From: Anaerolineales bacterium
GTDB lineage: Bacteria; Chloroflexota; Anaerolineae; Anaerolineales; Villigracilaceae
Direction: 5' to 3'
DNA length: 41,673 nucleotides
Assembly: GCA_020060235.1 (NCBI GenBank)
Contig: JAGVAO010000045.1
Coordinates: 1-41,673 of the forward strand
Part shown: positions 24,301 to 32,342 of the stretch, piece by piece
Layout of the letters: every line of letters begins with the position of its first letter
Position numbering within the stretch: the stretch's first letter is position 1
Made by a program: the position numbers and the translations under genes
The notes under the pieces: generated by a model
The model's input: the letters and a program-made list of their open reading frames with translations, nothing else
What the model was told of the DNA's origin: nothing
Databases searched by the model: none

Positions 24301-24804
24301 ATGTCCGAATTAAGGCCCTGCGACGGCAAACTACCCGAAAAAGTACTCGAAGGAATCGCCGCTTTCAACGCCGGCGATTATTTCGAGGCCCACGAACTTC
24401 TCGAGGAAGCCTGGGTGGCCGAAAAAGGAGAGATTCGAGATTTATACCGGGGGATTTTACAGGTGGCGGTCTGCTACTATCATATTACCCGCCAAAATCA
24501 CGAAGGCGCGCTCAAAATGTACGCTCGCAGCCTGAACTGGCTGACGAAATGGCAGCCCAACTGCCGGGGGGTGTGCGTCACAGAATTGTTGCGGGACGCA
24601 GAATCCGTCATCGAAGCCGTCACCGACCTGGGGCCGGAACGAATCGCGGAATTTAATCCTGCCCTGTTCAAGCCGGTGCTGGTCGAACACCATTACTGGT
24701 GCGACCGCTGCGGGGCCGAGATGTTCGAGCACAATTGCAAAATCACCTGCCCGAACTGCGGCAACCGCTTCGACTGTTCTGATTTGAATATCTATTTTGA
24801 TTAA
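24301..24804 (+). CDS. DUF309 domain protein with C-terminal zinc ribbon
   Basis: 167 residues. The N-terminal DUF309 helical domain carries its hallmark FEAHELLEEAWVAEKGEIRDLYRGILQ pattern in pieces (FEAHELLEEAW, then LYRGILQVAVCYYH). The C-terminal 35 residues form a zinc ribbon with CDRC, a middle Cys (EHNC), CPNC and a last Cys (FDC), i.e. at least four and possibly six ligands. DUF309 (B. subtilis YpuF-like) is uncharacterised. The added zinc ribbon could bind nucleic acid or protein. The start is fixed by the leaderless promoter; longer frames upstream lack support. Confidence 0.85.
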   Translation: MSELRPCDGKLPEKVLEGIAAFNAGDYFEAHELLEEAWVAEKGEIRDLYRGILQVAVCYYHITRQNHEGALKMYARSLNWLTKWQPNCRGVCVTELLRDAESVIEAVTDLGPERIAEFNPALFKPVLVEHHYWCDRCGAEMFEHNCKITCPNCGNRFDCSDLNIYFD

Positions 24805-24810
24805 ACGACC

Positions 24811-24846
24811 GTCCTTCGACTACGGGCTGCGCCCTCCGCTCAGGAC
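24811..24846. repeat. Dispersed repeat (GTCCTTCGACT...CTCAGGAC type)
   Basis: GTCCT (24811-24815) and AGGAC (24842-24846) bracket an inner GGGC-TGC-GCCC hairpin. The word is a familiar intergenic repeat in many genomes. It fills the gap between convergent genes and may end transcription. Confidence 0.7.
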
Positions 24847-24859
24847 TTATGATTTTGAA

Positions 24860-25492
24860 CTATCCAACCAGGATGGCGCGGGCGGGAGCGCCATCGGCCC
24901 CGGCGAGTTTGAGCGGCAGACAGTACAGGTCGTAAAAACCGCGCGGAACCTGTGACAGGTTCAGGCCTTCCAACGCAACAACGCCAGCCTTGAGCAAGAT
25001 TTGATGGGTGGGCACCGAATCACTGTAGGGGGCGACGGAGAGATAATCCACACCGACGAGTTTGATGCCCTGGGCCACCAGCCATTCCGCGCCGTCGGGG
25101 GTAATGGCGACAAAATCTTCTTGAAAAGTATTTTCACCGCGCGCCCACAGTTTGGAGTTGCGCGTACCGAATAAAATGCGCGGCACACCGGTCGGCAGGG
25201 AGGTGCGCCCGAGCACATCGGCGCTGATTTCGTCAATATCGTCGGGGAGTTGCAAAACATAGCATGGCCCGGTCAAGACCTCGAGCGGCAGCGATTCGAC
25301 GGTGCGGCCATCGTTGAGAAAATGATGCGGTGCATCGACATGCGTGCCGGTGTGGGCCGAAATATCGAGGCGGGTCAGGTTATATTCCGCGCCAGCGTCC
25401 ATGCTGACGGTCTGGGGCATCTTGATGGGCGGGTCGCCCGGCCAAACCGGCAGGGAGGGGGAAATAGCGAGGGAAATATCGTAAATTGGCAT
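24860..25492 (-). CDS. Cyclase-family hydrolase (kynurenine formamidase-like)
   Basis: 210 residues. The metal-binding signature HTGTHVDAPHHF is intact, and the conserved opening YDISLAISPSLPVWPGDPP and the VGVDYLSVAPYSDS segment also match PF04199. Members hydrolyse N-formylkynurenine or related amides and lactones with divalent metal. No tryptophan-degradation genes lie nearby, so the substrate is open. AGGA upstream supports the start. It begins 13 nt after the stop of the CapA-like gene and is therefore the second gene of that unit. Confidence 0.92.
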   Translation of the reverse strand: MPIYDISLAISPSLPVWPGDPPIKMPQTVSMDAGAEYNLTRLDISAHTGTHVDAPHHFLNDGRTVESLPLEVLTGPCYVLQLPDDIDEISADVLGRTSLPTGVPRILFGTRNSKLWARGENTFQEDFVAITPDGAEWLVAQGIKLVGVDYLSVAPYSDSVPTHQILLKAGVVALEGLNLSQVPRGFYDLYCLPLKLAGADGAPARAILVG

Positions 25493-25505
25493 TTTATCGT
25501 CCTTT

Positions 25506-27134
25506 CTACCAACCGCTTTCCTTGAAATACTCTTGCAGGAAAATCTCGCGCTCTTCGGGGGTCATCGGGCGAGGACGGGAGAAGTCCTCAAGCATGGTGG
25601 TCAGCAGTTCGATGCTCACCAACCTGCCATCGTAAAAGACGTAACGGGTAATAAATCCCCAGCGCGTCTTGGTGGTGCGAACACCATTGCTGGGGTTATC
25701 GTAGCCCATCTGGTCAAAAAACAAATTGCCCAGTCCATAATGGATAAACGAATCGCCGTAGAACTCCATCACCTGCGGGTAGTGGGCCTGAGAGCCGTTA
25801 ACCGCCACCGCCCCGGCTTCGGCCAAGCGGCGAAAATCGATTTGCTGCCAGGGGCGGGCTTCGGCGCTGTAATACTCAAAATACTGGAAAGTCGCCAGCA
25901 CAAGGTAGCCCTCGTCTTTCAGGCGCTTGATTTCGGCCACAATCCACTCATAATCGCCGCAAGCCGCCGCGCCCGGCCAGCCATCCTCGCGCGCCCAGGC
26001 AAATTCCGGCCCTACCGGATTGCAACCGATAAAGGCAAACTTCATTCCGCCGCGCTCCAAAAGAGCAGGCTTGCGCGAATCGGCCAAATCGGCCCCGCCG
26101 CCAAAATAGGGCCAGCCGCGCTCGTTGTACATATCAAGGGTATTAAATGTGGCTTCCTTGCCCCAATCCTGGAAGTGGTTGCCGGTCAACTCGACCACAT
26201 CGGTGCCGATGTATTCAAGCAATTCAATGTACTTGGGGTCCGAGCAAAAAATCAGGCGCAGCTGGTTGGGGTTGGGGTATGGGCAGCCAACCGCAAACGG
26301 GATTTCGTTCGAGATGTGGGCAATGTCTGCTTCCAAAAACCAGTCACGAATGTCACGGGCCGGGTAGAAATTGCCGTTCAGTTCCATCTTGTAGGCCGTC
26401 GCGCGCACCAGAGCGGTCACGCCGGTCATCACCACGGTTGCCATTTTTTCGGGGTCGCGGTTGCTGGCAGGCAAGGGAATGTCCGCGCCATCCAGCGCAA
26501 AGCGCACCAACAGCGGATAATTTTCCACCTCGAAGTTCTTGCGAATGGGCGACTGGCCGTCCACTTCAAGGACTTTCAATTTTGGCGTGATTTCATCGAA
26601 AGGAACGATGCCCCAGGCCTGGCGCTGCGCCCACAGGGCATATTCGACGTCGGGAGATGAAACGATGCGCACCGCGCCCTCGGCTGGCGGGCCGCCAAAC
26701 AGGCTTTCCAGCGCGCTGCGAGTGGATGCCGTCATCACCAGCGCCGGGCCTTCACCATCCCAGGCAGCGCGAACTTCCTCCCAGGTTGCCCCATCGCGCA
26801 CCGTCGGGAAGGCTGCCACCAGCGCGTAGACCCAGGTCGATTGCGCCTCAACCGGCGCAGACTCATCGTTTTGATGAACAACATCGAGGCGAATGGAGGC
26901 CGTTTCACGCGTATCAGTCAGGTTTGCGCCATCCAGGTTGACGGCAGCGCGCAGGCTGTCAGACGCAGACGGTGAAACCCAGGCCCAAACCGGCGTCTCG
27001 GTCGGGGCAGGCCGGGGCGTAGGCGTCTCCTGCGCCGGAGGCAGCGACGTCGGCGGAATAAAAACCTCCGGCTCGGGGCGGCAGGCAGACAGCAGCAGGG
27101 CAAACAGGGAAAACAAAAGAAAAAGTCGGCGCAT
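25506..27134 (-). CDS. CapA-like lipoprotein with N-terminal binding-protein-like domain
   Basis: 542 residues. Signal peptide with lipobox LLSAC (Cys18), a Pro/Thr-rich linker (22-48), then about 55-215 a region with TWVYALVAAFPTVRDG and ALVMTASTRSALESLFG that resembles a periplasmic binding-protein lobe. From about 232 a CapA/PgsA metallophosphatase-like domain follows: HISNEIPF, LTGNHFQDWG, PYFGGGADL, NGSQAHYPQVMEFY and HYGLGNLFFDQ. The Asp usually found in the first strand (GD motif) is replaced: the text reads MTGVTALVRAT. CapA proteins act in poly-gamma-glutamate or capsule biogenesis; here activity is uncertain. GAGG upstream; terminator-free junction with the cyclase gene. Confidence 0.88.
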   Translation of the reverse strand: MRRLFLLFSLFALLLSACRPEPEVFIPPTSLPPAQETPTPRPAPTETPVWAWVSPSASDSLRAAVNLDGANLTDTRETASIRLDVVHQNDESAPVEAQSTWVYALVAAFPTVRDGATWEEVRAAWDGEGPALVMTASTRSALESLFGGPPAEGAVRIVSSPDVEYALWAQRQAWGIVPFDEITPKLKVLEVDGQSPIRKNFEVENYPLLVRFALDGADIPLPASNRDPEKMATVVMTGVTALVRATAYKMELNGNFYPARDIRDWFLEADIAHISNEIPFAVGCPYPNPNQLRLIFCSDPKYIELLEYIGTDVVELTGNHFQDWGKEATFNTLDMYNERGWPYFGGGADLADSRKPALLERGGMKFAFIGCNPVGPEFAWAREDGWPGAAACGDYEWIVAEIKRLKDEGYLVLATFQYFEYYSAEARPWQQIDFRRLAEAGAVAVNGSQAHYPQVMEFYGDSFIHYGLGNLFFDQMGYDNPSNGVRTTKTRWGFITRYVFYDGRLVSIELLTTMLEDFSRPRPMTPEEREIFLQEYFKESGW

Positions 27135-27164
27135 CCATTAACCTCGGTAAATTTGCTGGCAGGC

Positions 27165-27173
27165 ATTGTAGCA
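27165..27173 (-). promoter_or_regulatory. Extended -10 of the CapA-cyclase unit
   Basis: TGCTACAAT on the minus strand, 30 nt before the CapA-like ATG. Confidence 0.5.
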
Positions 27174-27192
27174 TAAGAGCGCGGCAAAACAA

Positions 27193-27223
27193 AAGGCATC
27201 CGGGCGCAAAACCCGGATGCCTT
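27193..27223 (-). terminator. Terminator of the beta-propeller lipoprotein gene
   Basis: On the minus strand AAGGCATCCGGG (27223... as complement) pairs with CCCGGATGCCTT ending at 27193, followed by TTGTTTTG. The 12-bp stem is perfect. Confidence 0.9.
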
Positions 27224-27244
27224 CAAAAAAGAAAGGCAGGTGTG

Positions 27245-28690
27245 CTACTCTTCCAACGTCAGCGTACCGATGTCGTACGCTTCACCGGGCGGGATGAGGC
27301 TGCGCTCGGAGCCAATCCCAAATTGGGTGGTCAGTTGCGCCCATCCGTCGCCTGTTTGAGCCACCAGGACGTAGTAACCGGTCGGGATGTTCTCAATCGT
27401 AAAGACGCCATTGGCATCCGTCTCGGTGAACAGGAAGAAAGGTTGTTCGGAGCAGGGCGTATCGCCCGAAAACTGGGAACCGAGCGGTTCGACGCAAATC
27501 TCGACCCGCATCCCGGCCAGGGGCTTGTTGGAAGCATCTTCCAGTTTGCCGGTCAGCGTGCCGGTTTCTTTTTCGACCAGGCCGGGGATGACCGGCCCGT
27601 CGTTGGCAACGGCAATAAACTCGATAAAGTTATCGCCAATGTCGGAATTTTCCATGCGATAGGTCTGCCAGGTCGAACCGTCAAGAACAACCAGGCCATA
27701 ACTCGTCCCGGCCCAGATGCGCCCCTGGCTGTCAGCGGCCAGGGCGTTGACGCGGTCTGTCGGCAGGTGGTTGCTGCCGGCAGTGTAATTCGTCCAGACG
27801 CTGCCGTCGAAAAGCGTCAGGCCCGAAGATGTGTCACCCAGCCAGACCCTTCCATTGGCATCGAGTACCATCATCTTGGGAGAGTTGAAATCGGGCTTGC
27901 GGATTTGTTTCCAGACCCCGCCCTCGAAATAGGCGACCCCGGTGCTATACCCGGCCCAGGGGCGTTCAAGCGAATCAAGCACCAGGGCGTTGAAGAACAG
28001 GTTGTCATCAAAACCATTGCCCGGCTGGTAAACCGTCCACTCATCGTTTTCAAAAGCGGCCACGCTGCGCGAAGTCACCACCCACACGCGGCCATCGGGG
28101 GAGGGTATTGCGTTGTAAACCAGTTCGTTGGCATATTCGCCGCTTGCCAGCAATTCGGCACTGAAGGTTTCCCAGTTCCCGCCCAAATAGCGGCTGACGC
28201 CCCGGAAGTGAGCCACCCAGAGTGTGCCATCGTCAGTACAGGAAATCGAGTTGGCAGAACTATAGCCGTCACTCTTGGCGATATGCTGCCAGTTGGCGCC
28301 ATCGAACAGGCTGACCCCGCTCGTGTGGGCAATCACGATGCGCCCATCCGGGCAAACCCCGCCAGCCTGTACAAAATCACTGGGCAGGTCGGAATTGGCG
28401 CGGGTGTAGGTCTTCCATCCGTTTTCGTCCAGGCAGGTGATGCCCGCCGAGCGCAGGCCCAGGCAGGCCAGGCCGGGGCCTTTCGATGCAATCGGCTCAG
28501 GCATGGCGGCTTCGACCACCGGGGTCTCACGGGGCGTTTCAGGAGCGGCAGCGGGGGATTCCGGTTCGATGACCACCTCAACGATAGGCGTGGGGCCAGA
28601 TGCGCTACCGCCTTCAAGCGCCTGGCAGGCCAGGCTGGCAAGAAGCAAAACCAGCGCAGCCAGGAATACAGGAAACAGTTTGGATTTCAT
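27245..28690 (-). CDS. Beta-propeller lipoprotein with C-terminal carboxypeptidase-regulatory-like domain
   Basis: 481 residues from the ATG at 28688-28690; AAGGAGG lies 6-12 nt before it. Signal peptide with lipobox LASLAC (Cys22), a Pro/Glu linker, then about 75-365 a series of roughly 40-residue blades of the two-component-regulator propeller type (SLFDGANWQHI, GTLWVAHFRGVSRYLGGNW, GRVWLGDTSSGLTLFDGSVW, GRIWAGTSYGLVVLDGSTW). The final 100 residues form an Ig-like surface domain (GTLTGKLEDASNKPLAGMRV, TDANGVFTIENIPTGYYVL). There is no kinase part, so this is an outside-facing binding or scaffold protein; its ligand is unknown. Confidence 0.88.
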   Translation of the reverse strand: MKSKLFPVFLAALVLLLASLACQALEGGSASGPTPIVEVVIEPESPAAAPETPRETPVVEAAMPEPIASKGPGLACLGLRSAGITCLDENGWKTYTRANSDLPSDFVQAGGVCPDGRIVIAHTSGVSLFDGANWQHIAKSDGYSSANSISCTDDGTLWVAHFRGVSRYLGGNWETFSAELLASGEYANELVYNAIPSPDGRVWVVTSRSVAAFENDEWTVYQPGNGFDDNLFFNALVLDSLERPWAGYSTGVAYFEGGVWKQIRKPDFNSPKMMVLDANGRVWLGDTSSGLTLFDGSVWTNYTAGSNHLPTDRVNALAADSQGRIWAGTSYGLVVLDGSTWQTYRMENSDIGDNFIEFIAVANDGPVIPGLVEKETGTLTGKLEDASNKPLAGMRVEICVEPLGSQFSGDTPCSEQPFFLFTETDANGVFTIENIPTGYYVLVAQTGDGWAQLTTQFGIGSERSLIPPGEAYDIGTLTLEE

Positions 28691-28724
28691 CGATTCCTCC
28701 TTCAAAAGAATGGATTAGGCATTT

Positions 28725-28733
28725 ATTGTATCA
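28725..28733 (-). promoter_or_regulatory. Extended -10 of the beta-propeller gene
   Basis: TGATACAAT on the minus strand, 34 nt before the ATG. Between it and the next terminator lies an imperfect palindrome (TTGTTTGA at about 28779 with TCAAACAA at 28801). Confidence 0.5.
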
Positions 28734-28808
28734 ATTTCCCCATCAAGCGCGTATGAACCACTGGTACCAAACGATATTGTTTGAGGGTAGATAACCACCT
28801 TCAAACAA

Positions 28809-28839
28809 AAAGGCTGGCCGCTTTGCGCGTCCAGCCTTT
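28809..28839 (-). terminator. Terminator of the UbiA-family gene
   Basis: On the minus strand AAAGGCTGG pairs with CCAGCCTTT (28817-28809) around an inner CGC/GCG stem, followed by TTGTTTGA. Confidence 0.88.
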
Positions 28840-28864
28840 GGAGAAGTCAGGCTTCCGGCCCCGT

Positions 28865-29890
28865 TCAACGCCAGAAGGTAGGGAAAATGACACGGATGGC
28901 GACATCCAGAAGGAAAGCCAGCATGAACAGGCCGCCAAAGGAGCGGTTGTTGGCAAAGGCCAGCGGCGCAAAGAAGAGCGGCCAGCCTCCCTGACCGTCA
29001 GGGAAACCTTCGGGACGAGTTTCGGGCCGGGGCTTGAGGAAGTTGGGCAGGATGCGGCGCAGGGTGGGCAAGGCCAATAGCACGAGCAGCAAGACCGGGG
29101 TGAAGTAGCGCAGGGCTATCATCCCCAGAACCAGCAGGTAGGGCAATATCATCATCGCAACAACGGCGTAGCGCGAGGCCTTTTCGCCCAGAATGACGGG
29201 CAGGGTGTGAATGCGCTTTTCGGCGTCCACCTGGATTTTGTCGATATGTTTGCCAAAAATAACGGTGGTAACGCCAAAATAGTAGGGCAGGCTGGCCCAT
29301 GTGACGTTCCAGTCCCACTGGCCGGACAGGACGTAGTAGCCGCCGCCTATCATCAGCGGCCCCCAGACCAGCAGGACGGCGACTTCGCCGAGGGCAATGT
29401 ATTTGAGCGGCCAGGTGTAGAAGAGCACAAAAAACGCGCCCAAACCGAGTAAAACCCAGATGATGGGGTCGTTGCCGTTGGTGAGAATCAGGTACAGGCC
29501 GCACAGGAAGGCTGCCAGCCCGGTTCCGCCAGCGTAGGCCAGCAGCTGGCTGGTGGTCATCAACCCGTTGGCGACCGGCTGCGGACCGTAGAGGGTACGG
29601 AAGTAGTTGTCCTTATCGACGCCTTTGACGAAATCGGTATAGTCGTTGAACAGGTTGTTGGTGGCATGAGCCAGGATGAGCCCGAGAGTAAGCGCCAGCC
29701 AGGGCAGCAGGGAAAAATACCCGTCGCGGGCAGCGAACAAGCCCGCCAGGGCTGAGGAAATAAAGGTCATGACCAGCACCGCGGCGCGGGTCGAGATGAG
29801 CCATTTCGAGACGAAATCGAGGGCATCCCATTCGTCCTTCGAGACAGCCGGGATGACTTGCAGGGCTTTTTTCCACATGGCAAAGTTCAT
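28865..29890 (-). CDS. UbiA-family prenyltransferase (MenA-like)
   Basis: 341-residue membrane enzyme with 8-9 hydrophobic segments. The first Asp-rich motif is NNLFNDYTDFVKGVD and the second lies in DKIQVDAEKRIHTLPVILG; both bind Mg-polyprenyl diphosphate. The TLPVILG sequence after the second motif is characteristic of 1,4-dihydroxy-2-naphthoate prenyltransferases, so a menaquinone role is likely, but other UbiA aromatics are not excluded and no men genes are nearby. AGGAG fixes the ATG at 29888-29890. A TATAAT box (29922-29927) and terminator make it a single-gene unit. Confidence 0.87.
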   Translation of the reverse strand: MNFAMWKKALQVIPAVSKDEWDALDFVSKWLISTRAAVLVMTFISSALAGLFAARDGYFSLLPWLALTLGLILAHATNNLFNDYTDFVKGVDKDNYFRTLYGPQPVANGLMTTSQLLAYAGGTGLAAFLCGLYLILTNGNDPIIWVLLGLGAFFVLFYTWPLKYIALGEVAVLLVWGPLMIGGGYYVLSGQWDWNVTWASLPYYFGVTTVIFGKHIDKIQVDAEKRIHTLPVILGEKASRYAVVAMMILPYLLVLGMIALRYFTPVLLLVLLALPTLRRILPNFLKPRPETRPEGFPDGQGGWPLFFAPLAFANNRSFGGLFMLAFLLDVAIRVIFPTFWR

Positions 29891-29921
29891 GGTTGTTCTC
29901 CTGATTGGGGATATATGATAG

Positions 29922-29927
29922 ATTATA
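29922..29927 (-). promoter_or_regulatory. -10 box of the UbiA-family gene
   Basis: TATAAT on the minus strand, 31 nt before the ATG at 29890. Confidence 0.55.
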
Positions 29928-30001
29928 TCTGATTTGGGCGAGAAGCGTATCACCGCCTTCAGGCGGTTCTGACAGGCTAAAGCGCGGTCCAGGCTTGGAA
30001 A

Positions 30002-30040
30002 GCAAAATCCCCCGGCGGTGCGTTCTCCGGGAGATTTTGC
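30002..30040 (-). terminator. Terminator of the phosphofructokinase gene
   Basis: GCAAAATCNCCCGG arms (30002-30015 and 30027-30040) pair with one mismatch around an 11-nt loop. On the minus strand the hairpin ends in GATTTTGCTTT. It lies 17 bp past the stop. Confidence 0.75.
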
Positions 30041-30057
30041 ATGGCAGGGAAGAAGGC

Positions 30058-31257
30058 TTACAGTTCGCTGGTCATGATGAACTGCGGCTTCATTTCAAAG
30101 TTTTCGTACTTGGGGCGGTAGCGGTTGGTATCGTAGAACTGGTCTACCTTGACGAGTTTCTTGGTGGCCGTGACCACATCCAGCGGCATGTTGTCGTAGC
30201 GGCCGTTTTTGAGCACCACCAGGCGGCCATGCACGCCCTTGAGAATCAGGTCGAGGGCCAGGTTGCCAAAAGCCATCGGGACGATGGAGTCGATGGCATC
30301 CGGGTCGCCGCCGCGCACCATGTAACCGAGTTTTTGCTCGACGATATTTACCTTCTGCCCGTTGTTGAAGCGCGGGGAGATGTCCTTGACAGCTGCCGCC
30401 ACCAGTTCGCCAATTCCGCCCAGTTTGGCGTGGCCGTAGGCGTCGGTTTCCATGTTGGCAAAAATCATTTCGCCGCCTTCGAACATCGCGCCTTCAGAGA
30501 CCAGCGCAACCGAATAGTGGCTGGGATTGCGGTTGCGGTCATAAATCATCAGGTCGGTCAGGTGTTCGATGTTGAATTTGTATTCGGGGATGACACAGCG
30601 GTTGGCCGCGCCCGCCATGGTCGGGAGCATGGCGGTAAACCCGGCGTAGCGGCCAAAGACTTCGACAATCAGGAGGCGTTCGTGCGACCCCGCAATGGTG
30701 CGCAGGCTGTTGACCAACGAAATGGTGCGAGTGACGCAGGTGCTGAAACCGATGCAGTAATCGGTGCCGGGTACGTCGTTGTCCATCGTTTTGGGCAAGG
30801 CAACGACCTTAATTCCCTGCTTGTAAAGGTGGACGCCATAACTGAGCGTGTCGTCGCCGCCAATCGGGATTAGATAGTCGATGCCAAGGAAGTCGAGATT
30901 TTTTATCACCTCGGGAGTCAGGTCGTTGACTTCTTCGGTGTATTTATCCTTATACATTTCCGGCACGTCGGCTTTTTTGACATTGGTCGGTTTGGTGCGC
31001 GATGTGTGCAGGAAGGTTCCACCTGTGCGCCCGGCGCGGTTGACGACTTCTTCGGTGAGATACTGGAAGTTGTTGCTATTGTCGGCGTCTTTCTGGCGAA
31101 CAACGTCCACCAGGCCGCCCCAGCCGCGCCGAATGCCGATGACCTGGTAGCCCTCCCTCAATGCGCGGATGGTGACTGCCCGAATGGCCGGGTTGAGACC
31201 GGGGACATCGCCGCCGCCTGTCAGAATGCCAATCACACCTTGCTTTTTCTTAGTCAT
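30058..31257 (-). CDS. pfp: 6-phosphofructokinase, predicted PPi-dependent
   Basis: 399-residue cytoplasmic glycolytic enzyme converting fructose 6-phosphate to the 1,6-bisphosphate. PFKA fold: ILTGGGDVPGLNPAIR, IPIGGDDTLSYG, LPKTMDNDVPGTD (catalytic Asp159), EVFGRYAG and VSEGAMF. The phosphoryl-donor residues are diagnostic: GGDD has Asp136 where E. coli ATP-PFK has Gly104, and PKTMDND has Lys156 where it has Gly124. Asp plus Lys at these two places is the known PPi-type signature, so the donor is predicted to be pyrophosphate and the step reversible. GGAGG fixes the ATG. It has its own TATAAT (31300-31305) downstream of rarD. Confidence 0.93.
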   Translation of the reverse strand: MTKKKQGVIGILTGGGDVPGLNPAIRAVTIRALREGYQVIGIRRGWGGLVDVVRQKDADNSNNFQYLTEEVVNRAGRTGGTFLHTSRTKPTNVKKADVPEMYKDKYTEEVNDLTPEVIKNLDFLGIDYLIPIGGDDTLSYGVHLYKQGIKVVALPKTMDNDVPGTDYCIGFSTCVTRTISLVNSLRTIAGSHERLLIVEVFGRYAGFTAMLPTMAGAANRCVIPEYKFNIEHLTDLMIYDRNRNPSHYSVALVSEGAMFEGGEMIFANMETDAYGHAKLGGIGELVAAAVKDISPRFNNGQKVNIVEQKLGYMVRGGDPDAIDSIVPMAFGNLALDLILKGVHGRLVVLKNGRYDNMPLDVVTATKKLVKVDQFYDTNRYRPKYENFEMKPQFIMTSEL

Positions 31258-31299
31258 TGTTAGCCTCCATTGTGGGTATGCCGAATAATGCCTGCTTCT

Positions 31300-31305
31300 A
31301 TTATA
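31300..31305 (-). promoter_or_regulatory. -10 box of the phosphofructokinase gene
   Basis: TATAAT on the minus strand, 42 nt before the ATG, in the 68-bp gap after rarD. No good -35 stands at the proper distance. Confidence 0.5.
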
Positions 31306-31325
31306 ACCAGCGCGTCAACTGTTGG

Positions 31326-32222
31326 TTACATTTGAATCGGGGTTTTGACCGCCGGGGCGCGGTTGTGATACAGGCTTTCCGCCGCGAAAATCAGAAGGCC
31401 CAGCCAGACAATTCCGAAGCCAACCAACTGCTGGGATGAAAACGGTTCCTTGTAAACAAAGACGCCTATCAGGAATTGCATGGTTGGCGCGAAGTATTGC
31501 ATCAGGCCAATCATCGTCAGCGGGATGCGATGGGCTGCCCCGGCAAACATCAGCAACGGGATGGTGGTAACCAGCCCCGCGCCGACCAACAGCATATCAG
31601 AAACCGCGCCAACGTGTAAAAACGCCCCAGAGTCGGTCAATTCCATCGCAACCAGGTACCCGGCGGCGGGGAGAACGAGAATCCCGGTTTCGAGGGTCAG
31701 GCCGTAAACGGAACTGAGCGGAGCCAGTTTTTTGACCAATCCGTAAAATCCGAAAGAAAAGGCCAGGGTCAGGGCTATCCAGGGCAGTCGGCCATACGAG
31801 ACGGTCAGGTAGGTGACGCCAATGACCGCCAGGGCAACCGGAATCCATTGCAGGGGGCGCAGGCGTTCGCGGAAGAAAACCATGCCCAGCACGACGCTGA
31901 TAAGCGGGTTGATAAAGTAACCCAGGCTGGTTTCGACAATATACCCGGCATTGACCGCCCAGACATACATCAACCAGTTGACGCCAATCAGCACGGCGGC
32001 GATAGCGTAGATGCGCAAGGTTTTCAGGTCGAAGGCTTTTTCTCGCAGGGCCTTCAACTGCCCGCCTACCACGAGAATAATGAGCAAGAGGACGAAAGAC
32101 CACAGGATGCGATGCCCGAGCAGTTGCAGGGCCGGAACGTTTTGCAGGAATTTCCAGTAAATCGGGAACAACCCCCAGGTAAAGTAAGCGCCAAAAGCGA
32201 GCAGGAAGCCCTTCTTATCCAT
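31326..32222 (-). CDS. rarD: RarD-type EamA permease
   Basis: 298-residue inner-membrane protein with ten predicted helices in two EamA halves. The opening KKGFLLAFGAYFTWGLFPIYWKFL and the segments HRILWSFVLL, NWLMYVWAVNAG and GYFINPLISVVLGMVFFRERL are characteristic of RarD, a drug/metabolite-type transporter of unknown substrate. The ATG at 32220-32222 has GGAG upstream. The frame is open far beyond this (to 32990), but that extension lacks any family match and overlaps the divergent lipoprotein gene on the other strand. Confidence 0.93.
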   Translation of the reverse strand: MDKKGFLLAFGAYFTWGLFPIYWKFLQNVPALQLLGHRILWSFVLLLIILVVGGQLKALREKAFDLKTLRIYAIAAVLIGVNWLMYVWAVNAGYIVETSLGYFINPLISVVLGMVFFRERLRPLQWIPVALAVIGVTYLTVSYGRLPWIALTLAFSFGFYGLVKKLAPLSSVYGLTLETGILVLPAAGYLVAMELTDSGAFLHVGAVSDMLLVGAGLVTTIPLLMFAGAAHRIPLTMIGLMQYFAPTMQFLIGVFVYKEPFSSQQLVGFGIVWLGLLIFAAESLYHNRAPAVKTPIQM

Positions 32223-32342
32223 TTTTTCTCCATGAGCGGTGAAGTTGCAATGCGGGCAAGTATACACCCACAGCCTTCTTGAAAACAGTTCCGCAAGGGA
32301 GTACAGTACTATTGTGATTGTTTTCTCGAAAGGAGTTGAAGC

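Noticed and set aside
27242-28756. 504-codon plus-strand frame opposite the beta-propeller gene
   Set aside because: It is antisense to a gene with signal peptide, lipobox and recognisable repeats; it has no family motifs and reflects GC-rich codon bias. The same holds for 25533-26660 and 19088-20305 (plus).
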